Shown: one piece after another, positions 1 to 4,656 of the stretch
Layout of the letters: the number at the start of each line of letters is the position of its first letter
Numbering within the stretch: position 1 is the stretch's first letter
DNA from: Hydrogenophilales bacterium RIFOXYD1_FULL_62_11
Lineage (GTDB): Bacteria; Pseudomonadota; Gammaproteobacteria; Burkholderiales; Thiobacillaceae
DNA length: 5,383 nucleotides
Assembly (NCBI GenBank): GCA_001802655.1
Contig: MGZO01000003.1
Coordinates: forward strand, 14,110-19,492
Direction: 5' to 3'
Notes under the pieces: generated by a model
The model's database searches: none
What the model saw: the letters and a program-made list of their open reading frames with translations, nothing else
Told to the model about the DNA's origin: nothing
Made by a program: the position numbers and the translations under genes

Positions 1-629
1 CGAGCGCACTGGGTAGTGGAGCTAACCCAGCGCCATGCGACAAGTCCTGCTTGTGTAGCTCTGCCACACGGAGCAATTGTTGCTTGAGCGGGGCATGCAG
101 CCGCTCAGGCAGCAGCGTGGTGCGATCCTTGCCGCCTTTCCCTGAACGGACGTTAAGCACCCCACCCGAAAAGTCGATGTCCTTGACCCGCAGCGTCATG
201 CATTCGTTGACGCGCAAGCCCGAGCCATACATCAACTCCGCCATCAGCCTGACCACACCCGTCATCTGCTCCAGGATGGCTTTCACCTCCTCGCGAGCCA
301 GCACCACCGGTACCCGGTGGCGCCGCTGCACCCGCTTGAGCCCGGCCATCTCGCCCAACGGCTGGCGCAGCACGGAATCGTAGAGAAAGACCAGGGCGTT
401 GAGCGCCTGGGTTTGCGAAGACGCGGAAAGGTGCCGCTCACTCGCCAGATGGTTCAGGAAGGCTTCCACTTCCAGACCGCCCATGGTGTTCGGGTGGCGC
501 TTCCCGTGGAAATAGATGAACTGCCGGATCCAGGAGCGGTAGCTGTCTTCAGTGCGGGGACTGAGGTGCCGGCGGCGGCAGACGATGGATACTTGGTCGA
601 GCAGGCGAGGGGGGGTTGGTTGACCCCAT
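1..629 (-). CDS. intI: Integron integrase IntI (tyrosine recombinase), 5' part; apparent frameshift in a C7 tract after the start codon
   Basis: IntI captures and excises cassettes by recombining attI and attC. From 608 leftward the minus strand encodes about 200 residues of a typical IntI: PRLLDQV at the N-terminus, a core-binding domain with TEDSYRSWIRQFI and FHGKRHP, then the catalytic-domain start YGSGLRVNE, whose Arg (about residue 139) is the first catalytic Arg, and GKGGKDR with the beta-hairpin Lys. The IntI-specific insert, the H-x-x-R motif and the Tyr nucleophile lie beyond the left edge. The likely start is ATG 629-627, with AGGAG 8 nt upstream, but it is out of frame. The C7 run (plus-strand G7, 609-615) must be read as six for M-G-S-T-N-P-P-R-L-L-D to form. 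In the integrase frame a TAA overlaps that ATG, and the next in-frame ATG is at 484-482, inside the core-binding domain. As given, the gene is disrupted, slippage-dependent, or carries a sequencing error. Confidence 0.93.
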
Positions 630-637
630 TAGGTTCG

Positions 638-642
638 CTCCT
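638..642 (-). promoter_or_regulatory. Shine-Dalgarno of intI
   Basis: AGGAG on the minus strand sits 8 nt before ATG 629-627. It is a strong ribosome binding site and is the main reason for choosing that ATG, even though the ATG is out of frame with the downstream integrase as the sequence stands. Confidence 0.65.
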
Positions 643-705
643 AGTAGTTGAGGGAAAAATTCAGGAGCATAATCCGGAAGCCCTCCGTCTCCTTTTTCAT
701 AAAGC

Positions 706-779
706 AATAAAGAGACAGCCGGACCAACATCCATATAAGAAACAAGACGATAGACCAAGAAAATGCCTGTCTCTTTATT
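706..779. repeat. 13-bp perfect inverted repeat (706-718 / 767-779)
   Basis: AATAAAGAGACAG at 706-718 is repeated as its exact reverse complement CTGTCTCTTTATT at 767-779, with 48 bp between the arms. It lies between intI and the first cassette. It could be a pair of integrase or regulator binding sites, since the spacer is too long for a typical terminator hairpin. Confidence 0.7.
712..739 (+). promoter_or_regulatory. Candidate cassette promoter (Pc-like)
   Basis: GAGACA (712-717, 4 of 6 to the -35 consensus) is followed after 16 bp by TATAAG (734-739, 5 of 6 to the -10 consensus), reading toward cassette 1. It is placed where a cassette promoter is expected, about 75 bp before the attI core, and it overlaps one arm of the 13-bp inverted repeat. 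The match is modest and other positions in the AT-rich 700-815 stretch cannot be excluded. Confidence 0.28.
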
Positions 780-812
780 AAAAAACGTCCGGACCCATGG
801 GTCTCTATATTA
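769..812 (+). repeat. 12-bp direct repeats upstream of the attI core (769-780, 801-812)
   Basis: GTCTCTTTATTA (769-780) and GTCTCTATATTA (801-812) match at 11 of 12 positions and are 32 bp apart start to start, about three helical turns. The second copy ends 4 bp before the core site GTTAGGT. By analogy with the direct repeats of attI1, they are candidate accessory integrase-binding sites. Confidence 0.5.
792..803. repeat. 12-bp perfect palindrome GACCCATGGGTC
   Basis: GACCCATGGGTC is a perfect palindrome centred 19 bp before the recombination point. It overlaps the first three bases of the second GTCTCT direct repeat. It may be a protein-binding site in attI; its function is unknown. Confidence 0.55.
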
Positions 813-825
813 ACTGTTAGGTGCT

Positions 826-1152
826 ATGCGGCTCCACATTGAATACTTCGACCAAAACGAAACTTTCGCAGGTCTTCTGCCGCGCGAAGGAATTGTCGAG
901 GGCACGCCTAGCTGCGCAGATAGCTCACACATTTGGCACCTGCTGCGTTTGGACAATCCGGTTTTTTACGAAAGTACCGAGTATTCCCACTTTCTATTGG
1001 CATCGCGGTGGGAGGGTCACCACATCGGCGAGCCGGAGCCGACATCAGTCTTCATTCTTCTTGTCCCGTCATCGTTCGAGCAGGTGGCAGATGGCTTCTC
1101 CCACAAACAGTTCCTGCACGTCGCTTGGGGCATGGCAAGTGTCCGCACCTAA
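826..1152 (+). CDS. Cassette 1: hypothetical protein, 108 aa
   Basis: I do not recognise a function. ATG 826 lies 9 nt after the cassette junction, and AGG of the core site itself (GTTAGGTGCTATG) is the only Shine-Dalgarno-like sequence. The stop TAA (1150-1152) lies inside the R'' motif ACCTAAC of the attC, a typical cassette economy. The product is soluble-looking and mildly acidic, with aromatic and His-rich stretches (EYSHFLLASRWEGHHIGEPE, residues 52-71) followed by a hydrophobic strand VFILLV (75-80). There is no signal peptide or membrane segment. A longer overlapping frame (821-1222) gives a Ser/Arg-rich product running through the attC and is judged a shadow. Being first in the array, this should be the most strongly expressed cassette if a promoter is active in attI. 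Confidence 0.75.
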   Translation: MRLHIEYFDQNETFAGLLPREGIVEGTPSCADSSHIWHLLRLDNPVFYESTEYSHFLLASRWEGHHIGEPEPTSVFILLVPSSFEQVADGFSHKQFLHVAWGMASVRT

Positions 1153-1224
1153 CATGGCGCTCAACCTCGCTCCCTTCGGTCGCTGGACGGCGCTAAAGCG
1201 CCGCCGGTTAGCTCTACGTTAGGG
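1147..1224 (+). other. attC1: attC site of cassette 1 (78 nt)
   Basis: R'' ACCTAAC (1147-1153) is the reverse complement of the cassette's own start (G+TTAGGT). R' is GTTAGGG (1218-1224), with recombination between 1218 and 1219. The inner arms GCTCAACC and GGTTAGC pair with one unpaired C, the extrahelical-base feature of attC. The loop region contains a GGCGC-TAAA-GCGCC hairpin. Positions 1156-1222 are identical to 2897-2963 in the attC of cassette 5. Confidence 0.92.
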
Positions 1225-1230
1225 ATCACC

Positions 1231-1557
1231 ATGCGTCGAGCACTTGTCATCGTTCAGCAAGTTACGGTTTCCTTTGTATTGGTTTGCGTGGCAACTATCT
1301 CGGCAATGGTTTCAGCGATCGGAGTAGATTGGTTCTACTGCGGTGAGATTAATGGTTCCGAAGCTGCGGGAGGTGGCGCAGCCATGGGAATGTTTGTAGT
1401 TTTTCTGGTTGGGCTACCAACTGTAATCGCTTGCACAGTAAGTGAAATCACGAGGGCTTTCGTACCAATTTCCTTCAGCGCGAGGACTGGATTTTTGATC
1501 GCCCCTACAATCCTAGCCGCAATCTTCACTTATATGGTCACTGGCTCAAAGTGCTGA
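1231..1557 (+). CDS. Cassette 2: small integral membrane protein, 108 aa, function unknown
   Basis: The predicted product is an inner-membrane protein with three hydrophobic segments at roughly residues 5-31, 51-71 and 86-103. Short positively charged ends (MRR at the N-terminus, SKC at the C-terminus) and a Gly/Ala-rich loop (about 44-52) after a WFYCGE motif (34-39) complete it. ATG 1231 is 12 nt after the junction, and AGGGA, which is part of the recombination core, is correctly spaced as a Shine-Dalgarno. TGA at 1555-1557 precedes the attC by 7 nt. I do not recognise the family. The hydrophobic pattern and cassette position make it a convincing gene. The reverse-strand frame 1335-1529 is its shadow. 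Confidence 0.8.
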   Translation: MRRALVIVQQVTVSFVLVCVATISAMVSAIGVDWFYCGEINGSEAAGGGAAMGMFVVFLVGLPTVIACTVSEITRAFVPISFSARTGFLIAPTILAAIFTYMVTGSKC

Positions 1558-1564
1558 TAGCCAT

Positions 1565-1642
1565 CCCTAACACTGCATTCCACCCGACCGGCTACGGCGG
1601 GCTTCACCCGCTTCCGCCGTCGGGTGAATTTCAACGTTAGGG
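1565..1642 (+). other. attC2: attC site of cassette 2 (78 nt)
   Basis: R'' CCCTAAC (1565-1571) is an exact complement of R' GTTAGGG (1636-1642) and of the cassette's own start. The long arms around CACCCGAC and GTCGGGTG pair with an unpaired base. Its central 25 bp (1597-1621) are identical to 4689-4713 in the attC of cassette 7, placing both in one attC subfamily with that of cassette 4. Confidence 0.92.
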
Positions 1643-1648
1643 GCTTCC

Positions 1649-1966
1649 GTGTCAGACGACATATTCACGCACCTTCTCGAAGGCCCAGAATTGCTAAACC
1701 GCGCCAATCGCGAAAAGCGATCGCTGGCCATTACTGAGGAGGCGCTGTCTATCGCTAAAGAAGCAAACCGAATAGCCATAGAAGATCTCACCGCCGCCCG
1801 ATTAAGTGCTGAGGCTGCTCTATCTAGCGCAGAGTCAGCTCGCTTAAGTTCTGCCGCCGCTTTAGCGCAAGCCCGTTGGGCACGGTGGGCCGCGATCATC
1901 GCAACAATTGCCGCGATAATTGCCGCCAAGGAACAAATAATTGCGTTCATATTTGGCTACCCCTAA
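1649..1966 (+). CDS. Cassette 3: helical/coiled-coil protein with C-terminal membrane anchor, 105 aa, function unknown
   Basis: GTG 1649 is the likely start, 12 nt after the junction, with AGGGG from the core site 5 nt upstream. TAA (1964-1966) is within the R'' motif CCCTAAC. The protein starts with an amphipathic segment (MSDDIFTHLLEGPELLNR). It continues as an Ala/Ser/Glu/Arg-rich helix with heptad-like spacing (about residues 22-75) and ends in a hydrophobic segment (about 78-93, RWARWAAIIATIAAIIAA) and a short hydrophobic tail. This suggests a tail-anchored or membrane-tethered coiled-coil protein. An open frame on the opposite strand covers the whole cassette (1567-1950). The plus frame is preferred because its start and stop fit the cassette signals. 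The family is not recognised. Confidence 0.72.
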   Translation: MSDDIFTHLLEGPELLNRANREKRSLAITEEALSIAKEANRIAIEDLTAARLSAEAALSSAESARLSSAAALAQARWARWAAIIATIAAIIAAKEQIIAFIFGYP

Positions 1967-2042
1967 CCCGGCGGTCAAGACCGCTCCACTTCGTTCCGCT
2001 GGGACGCCGCTAAAGCGGCGCCCCTTTACCTCTACGTTGGGC
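1961..2042 (+). other. attC3: attC site of cassette 3 (82 nt)
   Basis: R'' CCCTAAC (1961-1967) is complementary to the cassette's own start (G+TTAGGG). R' is GTTGGGC (2036-2042), whose TTGGGC belongs to cassette 4. The centre contains a GCCGC-TAAA-GCGGC hairpin, like the one in the attCs of cassettes 1 and 5, and the same CTCTAC precedes R'. The rest differs, so this is a related but separate subtype. Confidence 0.88.
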
Positions 2043-2053
2043 GGCTTAAAAAC

Positions 2054-2479
2054 GTGGTGAAGTTACTACCCTTTGAGAATGCCATCTTGAGCAAAGTAGG
2101 CTCATCGCTTCCGCTAGAGCAACGCGGCCAGTTTGCGGCGCAGGTCGCTCACATCAACAAGGTGCAACGCTTACTTGAATGGAGCGAAATCGAGTTCTAC
2201 TGCATGCGTTGGTTTAAAGTCCGATGGCCAATCGCAGTTCTCTTTCAAGACCACAGTGCGTTTGTGCTTGGGGCGGGCACGTTGCGCGCCCCAGGCATCT
2301 CCGCGCCGGTCAGCGTCTGGGCTGTTGGGGGCCATATTTTCTCCATCGAGTCCGAGGTGCCTCTTAAGCCATTCCGCACCGCCACAGATGTCTCGTTTGT
2401 GTTGGCCGAGGCCGCCGCCCAACCCTGCGCTCCAGCCGACCCGCTACAGCGGCCTTCGGCCGCTTCCGCGGTCGGCTGA
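2054..2479 (+). CDS. Cassette 4: hypothetical protein, 141 aa, C-terminus encoded by attC
   Basis: The start is GTG 2054 (or the adjacent GTG 2057), 17 nt after the junction. The product looks like a complete small soluble alpha/beta protein. Residues 4-57 include LLPFENAIL, INKVQRLLEWSEIEFYCMRW and FKV; a central strand region follows (ALFQDH-like, VLGAGTLRAP, SVWAVGGHIFSIES, about 61-100); then LKPFRTATDV. I associate this pattern with conserved hypothetical proteins but cannot name a function. R'' of this cassette is GCCCAAC, which contains no stop, so the frame continues into the attC. The last 20 residues (Pro/Ala/Ser-rich) are attC-encoded and probably not part of the fold. The stop is TGA at 2477-2479. 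Confidence 0.75.
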   Translation: MVKLLPFENAILSKVGSSLPLEQRGQFAAQVAHINKVQRLLEWSEIEFYCMRWFKVRWPIAVLFQDHSAFVLGAGTLRAPGISAPVSVWAVGGHIFSIESEVPLKPFRTATDVSFVLAEAAAQPCAPADPLQRPSAASAVG

Positions 2480-2494
2480 GCTTGAACGTTGGGC
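2417..2494 (+). other. attC4: attC site of cassette 4 (78 nt)
   Basis: R'' GCCCAAC (2417-2423) and R' GTTGGGC (2488-2494) are exact complements, and R'' also matches the cassette's own start TTGGGC. The arms CAGCCGAC and GTCGGCTG pair, and CGGCCTTCGGCCG forms the tip. The outer sequence CCTGCGCTCCAGC...GCTGAGCTTGAAC is shared with the attC of cassette 7. Confidence 0.92.
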
Positions 2495-2497
2495 ACC

Positions 2498-2881
2498 ATG
2501 AGCCATTCCGAGTCCGCGCCGCCAAAGACAAAATGCACCCCGTGCTTAGGCGCGTTGCTGGTCGGTCTGTTGCTACTGGTGGTTGCGTCCGGCTGGGTGG
2601 TCATCGTCGTTCAAAAGGTATTCGGTGGCGCCGGAATGGAGTACTGCTGCTCCGTTGAGGGAGTGCCATTCAACTACCTCGCAGTGTTCGTTCTCCTGTG
2701 TGGAGCTGCGGCTGCACTGCTGCTTGCGGTTATCCTTCAGGTCCGAGACTGGCGCATCCGCCGGGACTTCGAACGGAAGTACGGTGTGAAGGTGCCTGCC
2801 TCAGACCGCGGCTCTTCGAGATTCAGCGGCTCCGATTCCGGCCCTTCGCTCCATGGCGTAGAGAGTGGCGATGGTGACTGA
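2498..2881 (+). CDS. Cassette 5: two-pass membrane protein, 127 aa, function unknown
   Basis: ATG 2498, 9 nt after the junction, is preferred over the in-frame TTG at 2489, which is the junction itself. The N-terminus is short and hydrophilic (MSHSESAPPKTKCTPC). Two strong membrane segments lie at about residues 17-38 and 59-82, separated by a roughly 20-residue loop with a CC pair (50-51) and MEYCCSVEGVP. A basic segment (RDWRIRRDFERKYGVKVP, 83-100) follows and would be cytoplasmic by the positive-inside rule, with a Ser/Gly-rich tail of low complexity. Stop TGA 2879-2881 ends 6 nt before the attC. The family is not recognised. Confidence 0.77.
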   Translation: MSHSESAPPKTKCTPCLGALLVGLLLLVVASGWVVIVVQKVFGGAGMEYCCSVEGVPFNYLAVFVLLCGAAAALLLAVILQVRDWRIRRDFERKYGVKVPASDRGSSRFSGSDSGPSLHGVESGDGD

Positions 2882-2887
2882 CATGTT

Positions 2888-2965
2888 GCCCAACCCGGCG
2901 CTCAACCTCGCTCCCTTCGGTCGCTGGACGGCGCTAAAGCGCCGCCGGTTAGCTCTACGTTAGAC
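2888..2965 (+). other. attC5: attC site of cassette 5 (78 nt)
   Basis: R'' GCCCAAC (2888-2894) matches the cassette's own start TTGGGC. R' is GTTAGAC (2959-2965). Positions 2897-2963 are identical to 1156-1222 of the attC of cassette 1, although the two cassettes carry unrelated genes. Confidence 0.92.
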
Positions 2966-2974
2966 CTCTCGTAG

Positions 2975-3691
2975 ATGCCCGCTACCATAGAGCCGTTCGC
3001 AGAAGAGACAGCCGTTCGCGGCTATCTCCGCCTTATGCATGAACTGGCGATACGAGTTGATCTTGTTGCTCGGGCATGCAATGGGGAGCTGAACCTATCA
3101 CCTCCCTATGCGCGGGAATACTGCTACTTGCAGTTTCGCCGTATTTGCGAGCTAGTGGCCTTGGGGTGTCTGCAGTTGCATGGTGATCTTCCGGCGGCAA
3201 GGTCCAGCGCGGCGAAAAAGGAATGGAATGCCGAGCGAATCATGAAATTGCTGCAAAGAAATCACCCGCATTCGTTTCCTCAAAGCCTCACGCGAACAAA
3301 AACTGCCGATGGTTGGCATCTTGAAGCAAACTCAAAACCTAATGCACTAACGTTCACCGAGTTCAAGGCCCTCTACAGCAAGTGCGGTGAAATCCTGCAT
3401 CGTGGGACTATCAGCACCATTGAAGCCGAAGAGCCAATTGCTAAGCCTGATTACGACGAGGTCATTCATTGGTCGCAAAAGGTGGTCGACTTGCTAAACG
3501 AGCATGTAGTTGCAAGAGCAAATGGCAAGGGGCTCTACCATATCTCATTGAAAACAGAGTCTGGCGTTCCTGCTTGCAGCGTCTTTTCCGGCTTTTCGGG
3601 AGGCACGGTGAACGTCGCCACCTACAACTTGGAGGTTTGCGAAGGTGCTGTCGAAAACCACGCACGCGTCGAGGATGATGCGGCGGCCTAA
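2975..3691 (+). CDS. Cassette 6: conserved-looking hypothetical protein, 238 aa
   Basis: This is the longest cassette gene. ATG 2975 lies 15 nt after the junction, and TAA (3689-3691) is inside the R'' motif GCCTAAC. The product is a soluble, mostly helical protein. An N-terminal helical part (about residues 10-72) includes YAREYCYLQFRRICELVALG. A middle part has KKEWNAERIMKLL (81-93) and a Trp/His-containing linker, then TFTEFKALYSKCGEILHRG (127-144). After a helical segment (about 160-180), the C-terminal 55 residues look strand-rich and Cys-containing. The CGEILHRG and YLQFRRICEL blocks look like conserved signatures, and I have the impression of similar chromosomal hypothetical proteins. 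I cannot assign a function, and no catalytic motif is obvious. Confidence 0.8.
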   Translation: MPATIEPFAEETAVRGYLRLMHELAIRVDLVARACNGELNLSPPYAREYCYLQFRRICELVALGCLQLHGDLPAARSSAAKKEWNAERIMKLLQRNHPHSFPQSLTRTKTADGWHLEANSKPNALTFTEFKALYSKCGEILHRGTISTIEAEEPIAKPDYDEVIHWSQKVVDLLNEHVVARANGKGLYHISLKTESGVPACSVFSGFSGGTVNVATYNLEVCEGAVENHARVEDDAAA

Positions 3692-3752
3692 CCCTGCAAT
3701 GCACCGGACCTGCGCGAAAAGCTGCGCAGGCCGGTGATTTTGAACGTTAGCC
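3686..3752 (+). other. attC6: attC site of cassette 6 (67 nt, shortest of the array)
   Basis: R'' GCCTAAC (3686-3692) and R' GTTAGCC (3746-3752) bound a compact site with a strong inner hairpin: CCTGCGC pairs with GCGCAGG around GAAAAGCT, and flanking CACCGG pairs with CCGGTG. R'' differs by one base from the complement of its own cassette start (G+TTAGAC), the only such mismatch in the array. It is a different subtype from the other attCs here. Confidence 0.88.
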
Positions 3753-3758
3753 ATATCC

Positions 3759-4271
3759 ATGAGTGCCATTGCCAGTTTCTACTTACTACCTAAGTCAAAG
3801 TCCGAAATGCTTGTTGCGTCTGCACAGGTACAGGCAGAAGGCTTGACTAAGAAAAAATGGGGTATCTTTAAGCCAAAACTCCCCTTAAACCCTGATCCCT
3901 TTTGGTGTTTTCTCGATACACAAGCGAAAGAGCAAGCGGAGTTTCCTTATTCGGGTTACCTGCTCCTAGATGTCGACCTACTGATCGAAGGAACTCTGCT
4001 AGGGGATAACAGAGATGAGTTGGCTTCAAGGCTTTCTCAAATTACCGGGTCATCGTTCGTAACGTATTCATTTGAGAGCGCCCAATTTACCCTTCGTCTT
4101 CTTGAAAGCACTGACGTCTCCGACACAACAATTAAAGACTTACTAGTCAACGAAGGCCGTGGAGAAGAGTATCCCGAGGTTGTAGAGCCTTTGCGAAACG
4201 CAATATCCTGCTTAAAGGCTTGGCTTGAAACGGTAACCAATGACACAACAGGCGTTCTCAATATTGGCTAG
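3759..4271 (+). CDS. Cassette 7, first gene: hypothetical protein, 170 aa
   Basis: ATG 3759 lies 12 nt after the junction. The product is a soluble, acidic protein with no signal peptide or membrane segment. It opens with MSAIASFYLLPKSK, then has a Lys-rich stretch (TKKKWGIFKPK, 30-40), a PDPFWCFLD block (46-53), FPYSGYLLLDVDLLIE (62-77), and a C-terminal helical region (about 121-158). The opening block and the FPYSGY motif resemble uncharacterised proteins I have an impression of, without a known function. The DNA is visibly richer in A/T than that of cassettes 4 and 5, suggesting a different source. Stop TAG 4269-4271. It is followed at once, or overlapped, by a second gene before the attC, making this a two-gene cassette. 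Confidence 0.8.
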   Translation: MSAIASFYLLPKSKSEMLVASAQVQAEGLTKKKWGIFKPKLPLNPDPFWCFLDTQAKEQAEFPYSGYLLLDVDLLIEGTLLGDNRDELASRLSQITGSSFVTYSFESAQFTLRLLESTDVSDTTIKDLLVNEGRGEEYPEVVEPLRNAISCLKAWLETVTNDTTGVLNIG

Positions 4272-4655
4272 CCCTGTGAAATTCCTACACGTCCTAATAT
4301 TTGCGTTGCTGCCCAGCGGCGTCTGGGGGGCAGATGTTTCTTTGCGACAAGACTGGGGACAGGAACGCTGGCTTAACTACCCTGACAATATCGACAAACC
4401 AATCGGAGAGTGGAAAGGAGATGCGTTCAAGGTAAAGGTGGCCGTCCATTGGAATTCCAGCATTAGTATTGACGATAGCTCTGCGAGTGCAGCCGTAAAG
4501 AATAACTCACTTGTTTTGTGCTATCGAGAGGAGTTGGCCCCCCTCCAACTTCTGACTATGCCGTTGGTGCGCTTGCACCTGTGATCCTTGAGTTCACCAT
4601 TACGGGTATCCCAAAACGGCAGTATGTGATCAAGGTCTCTCGTCAATGCAAATAA
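4240..4655 (+). pseudogene. Cassette 7, second gene: secreted protein, frameshifted at a C6 tract
   Basis: Two starts are possible. ATG 4240 overlaps the previous gene by 32 nt. GTG 4276 lies 4 nt after its stop and gives a classic signal peptide, MKFLHVLIFALLPSGVWG (Lys, hydrophobic core, then V-W-G before a likely cleavage). Either way the product is exported. As given, the frame ends at 4584 after an implausible tail. Adding one C to the C6 run (4538-4543) switches to a frame that reads P-P-P-T-S-D-Y-A-V-G and about 27 more residues, with VILEFTITG and YVIKVSRQCK, to TAA 4653-4655, just 1 nt before the attC. The mended protein (138 aa from 4240) is beta-rich, with two Cys in the mature part (about 94 and 136) that could form a disulfide. 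No family is recognised. It may be functional if the C tract varies or is mis-sequenced. Confidence 0.72.
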
Positions 4656-4656
4656 T

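Larger units (their letters stand above)
630..822 (+). other. attI: attI-type region between intI and first cassette; core site GTTAGGT at 816-822
   Basis: This 187-bp region lies between the intI start and the first cassette and ends in a core site, GTTAGGT, where recombination cuts between G816 and T817. It carries a near-perfect 12-bp direct repeat (769-780 and 801-812), a third inverted copy (706-718) and a 12-bp palindrome (792-803) close to the core. Known attI sites have a simple core plus extra integrase-binding direct repeats at comparable positions, so these repeats are candidates for that role. The rest of the region should hold the intI promoter and the cassette promoter. I could not identify a convincing intI promoter or a LexA box. 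Confidence 0.7.

Noticed and set aside
620..647. TTGACC followed by TAGTAG as a possible cassette promoter
   Set aside because: The -10 match is only 3 of 6 and it overlaps the intI translation start; too weak to list.
549..758. 69-aa minus-strand frame that contains the intI start codon
   Set aside because: It is open upstream by chance and is the out-of-frame continuation caused by the C7 tract; no separate gene is supported.
317..781. 154-aa plus-strand frame antisense to intI
   Set aside because: It is the opposite-strand shadow of the integrase coding sequence and extends into attI; the integrase motifs on the minus strand are decisive.
821..1222. 133-aa plus-strand frame (GTG start) longer than the chosen cassette 1 gene
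   Set aside because: Its composition is Ser/Thr/Arg/His-rich and not protein-like, and it runs through the entire attC; the frame from 826 stops in R''.
1567..1950. 127-aa open frame on the minus strand covering all of cassette 3, with its own hydrophobic N-terminus and Ala-rich helix
   Set aside because: It mirrors the Ala/Ile codon pattern of the plus-strand gene and runs through the attC. The plus frame has a start next to the junction and a stop in R'', as its neighbours do.
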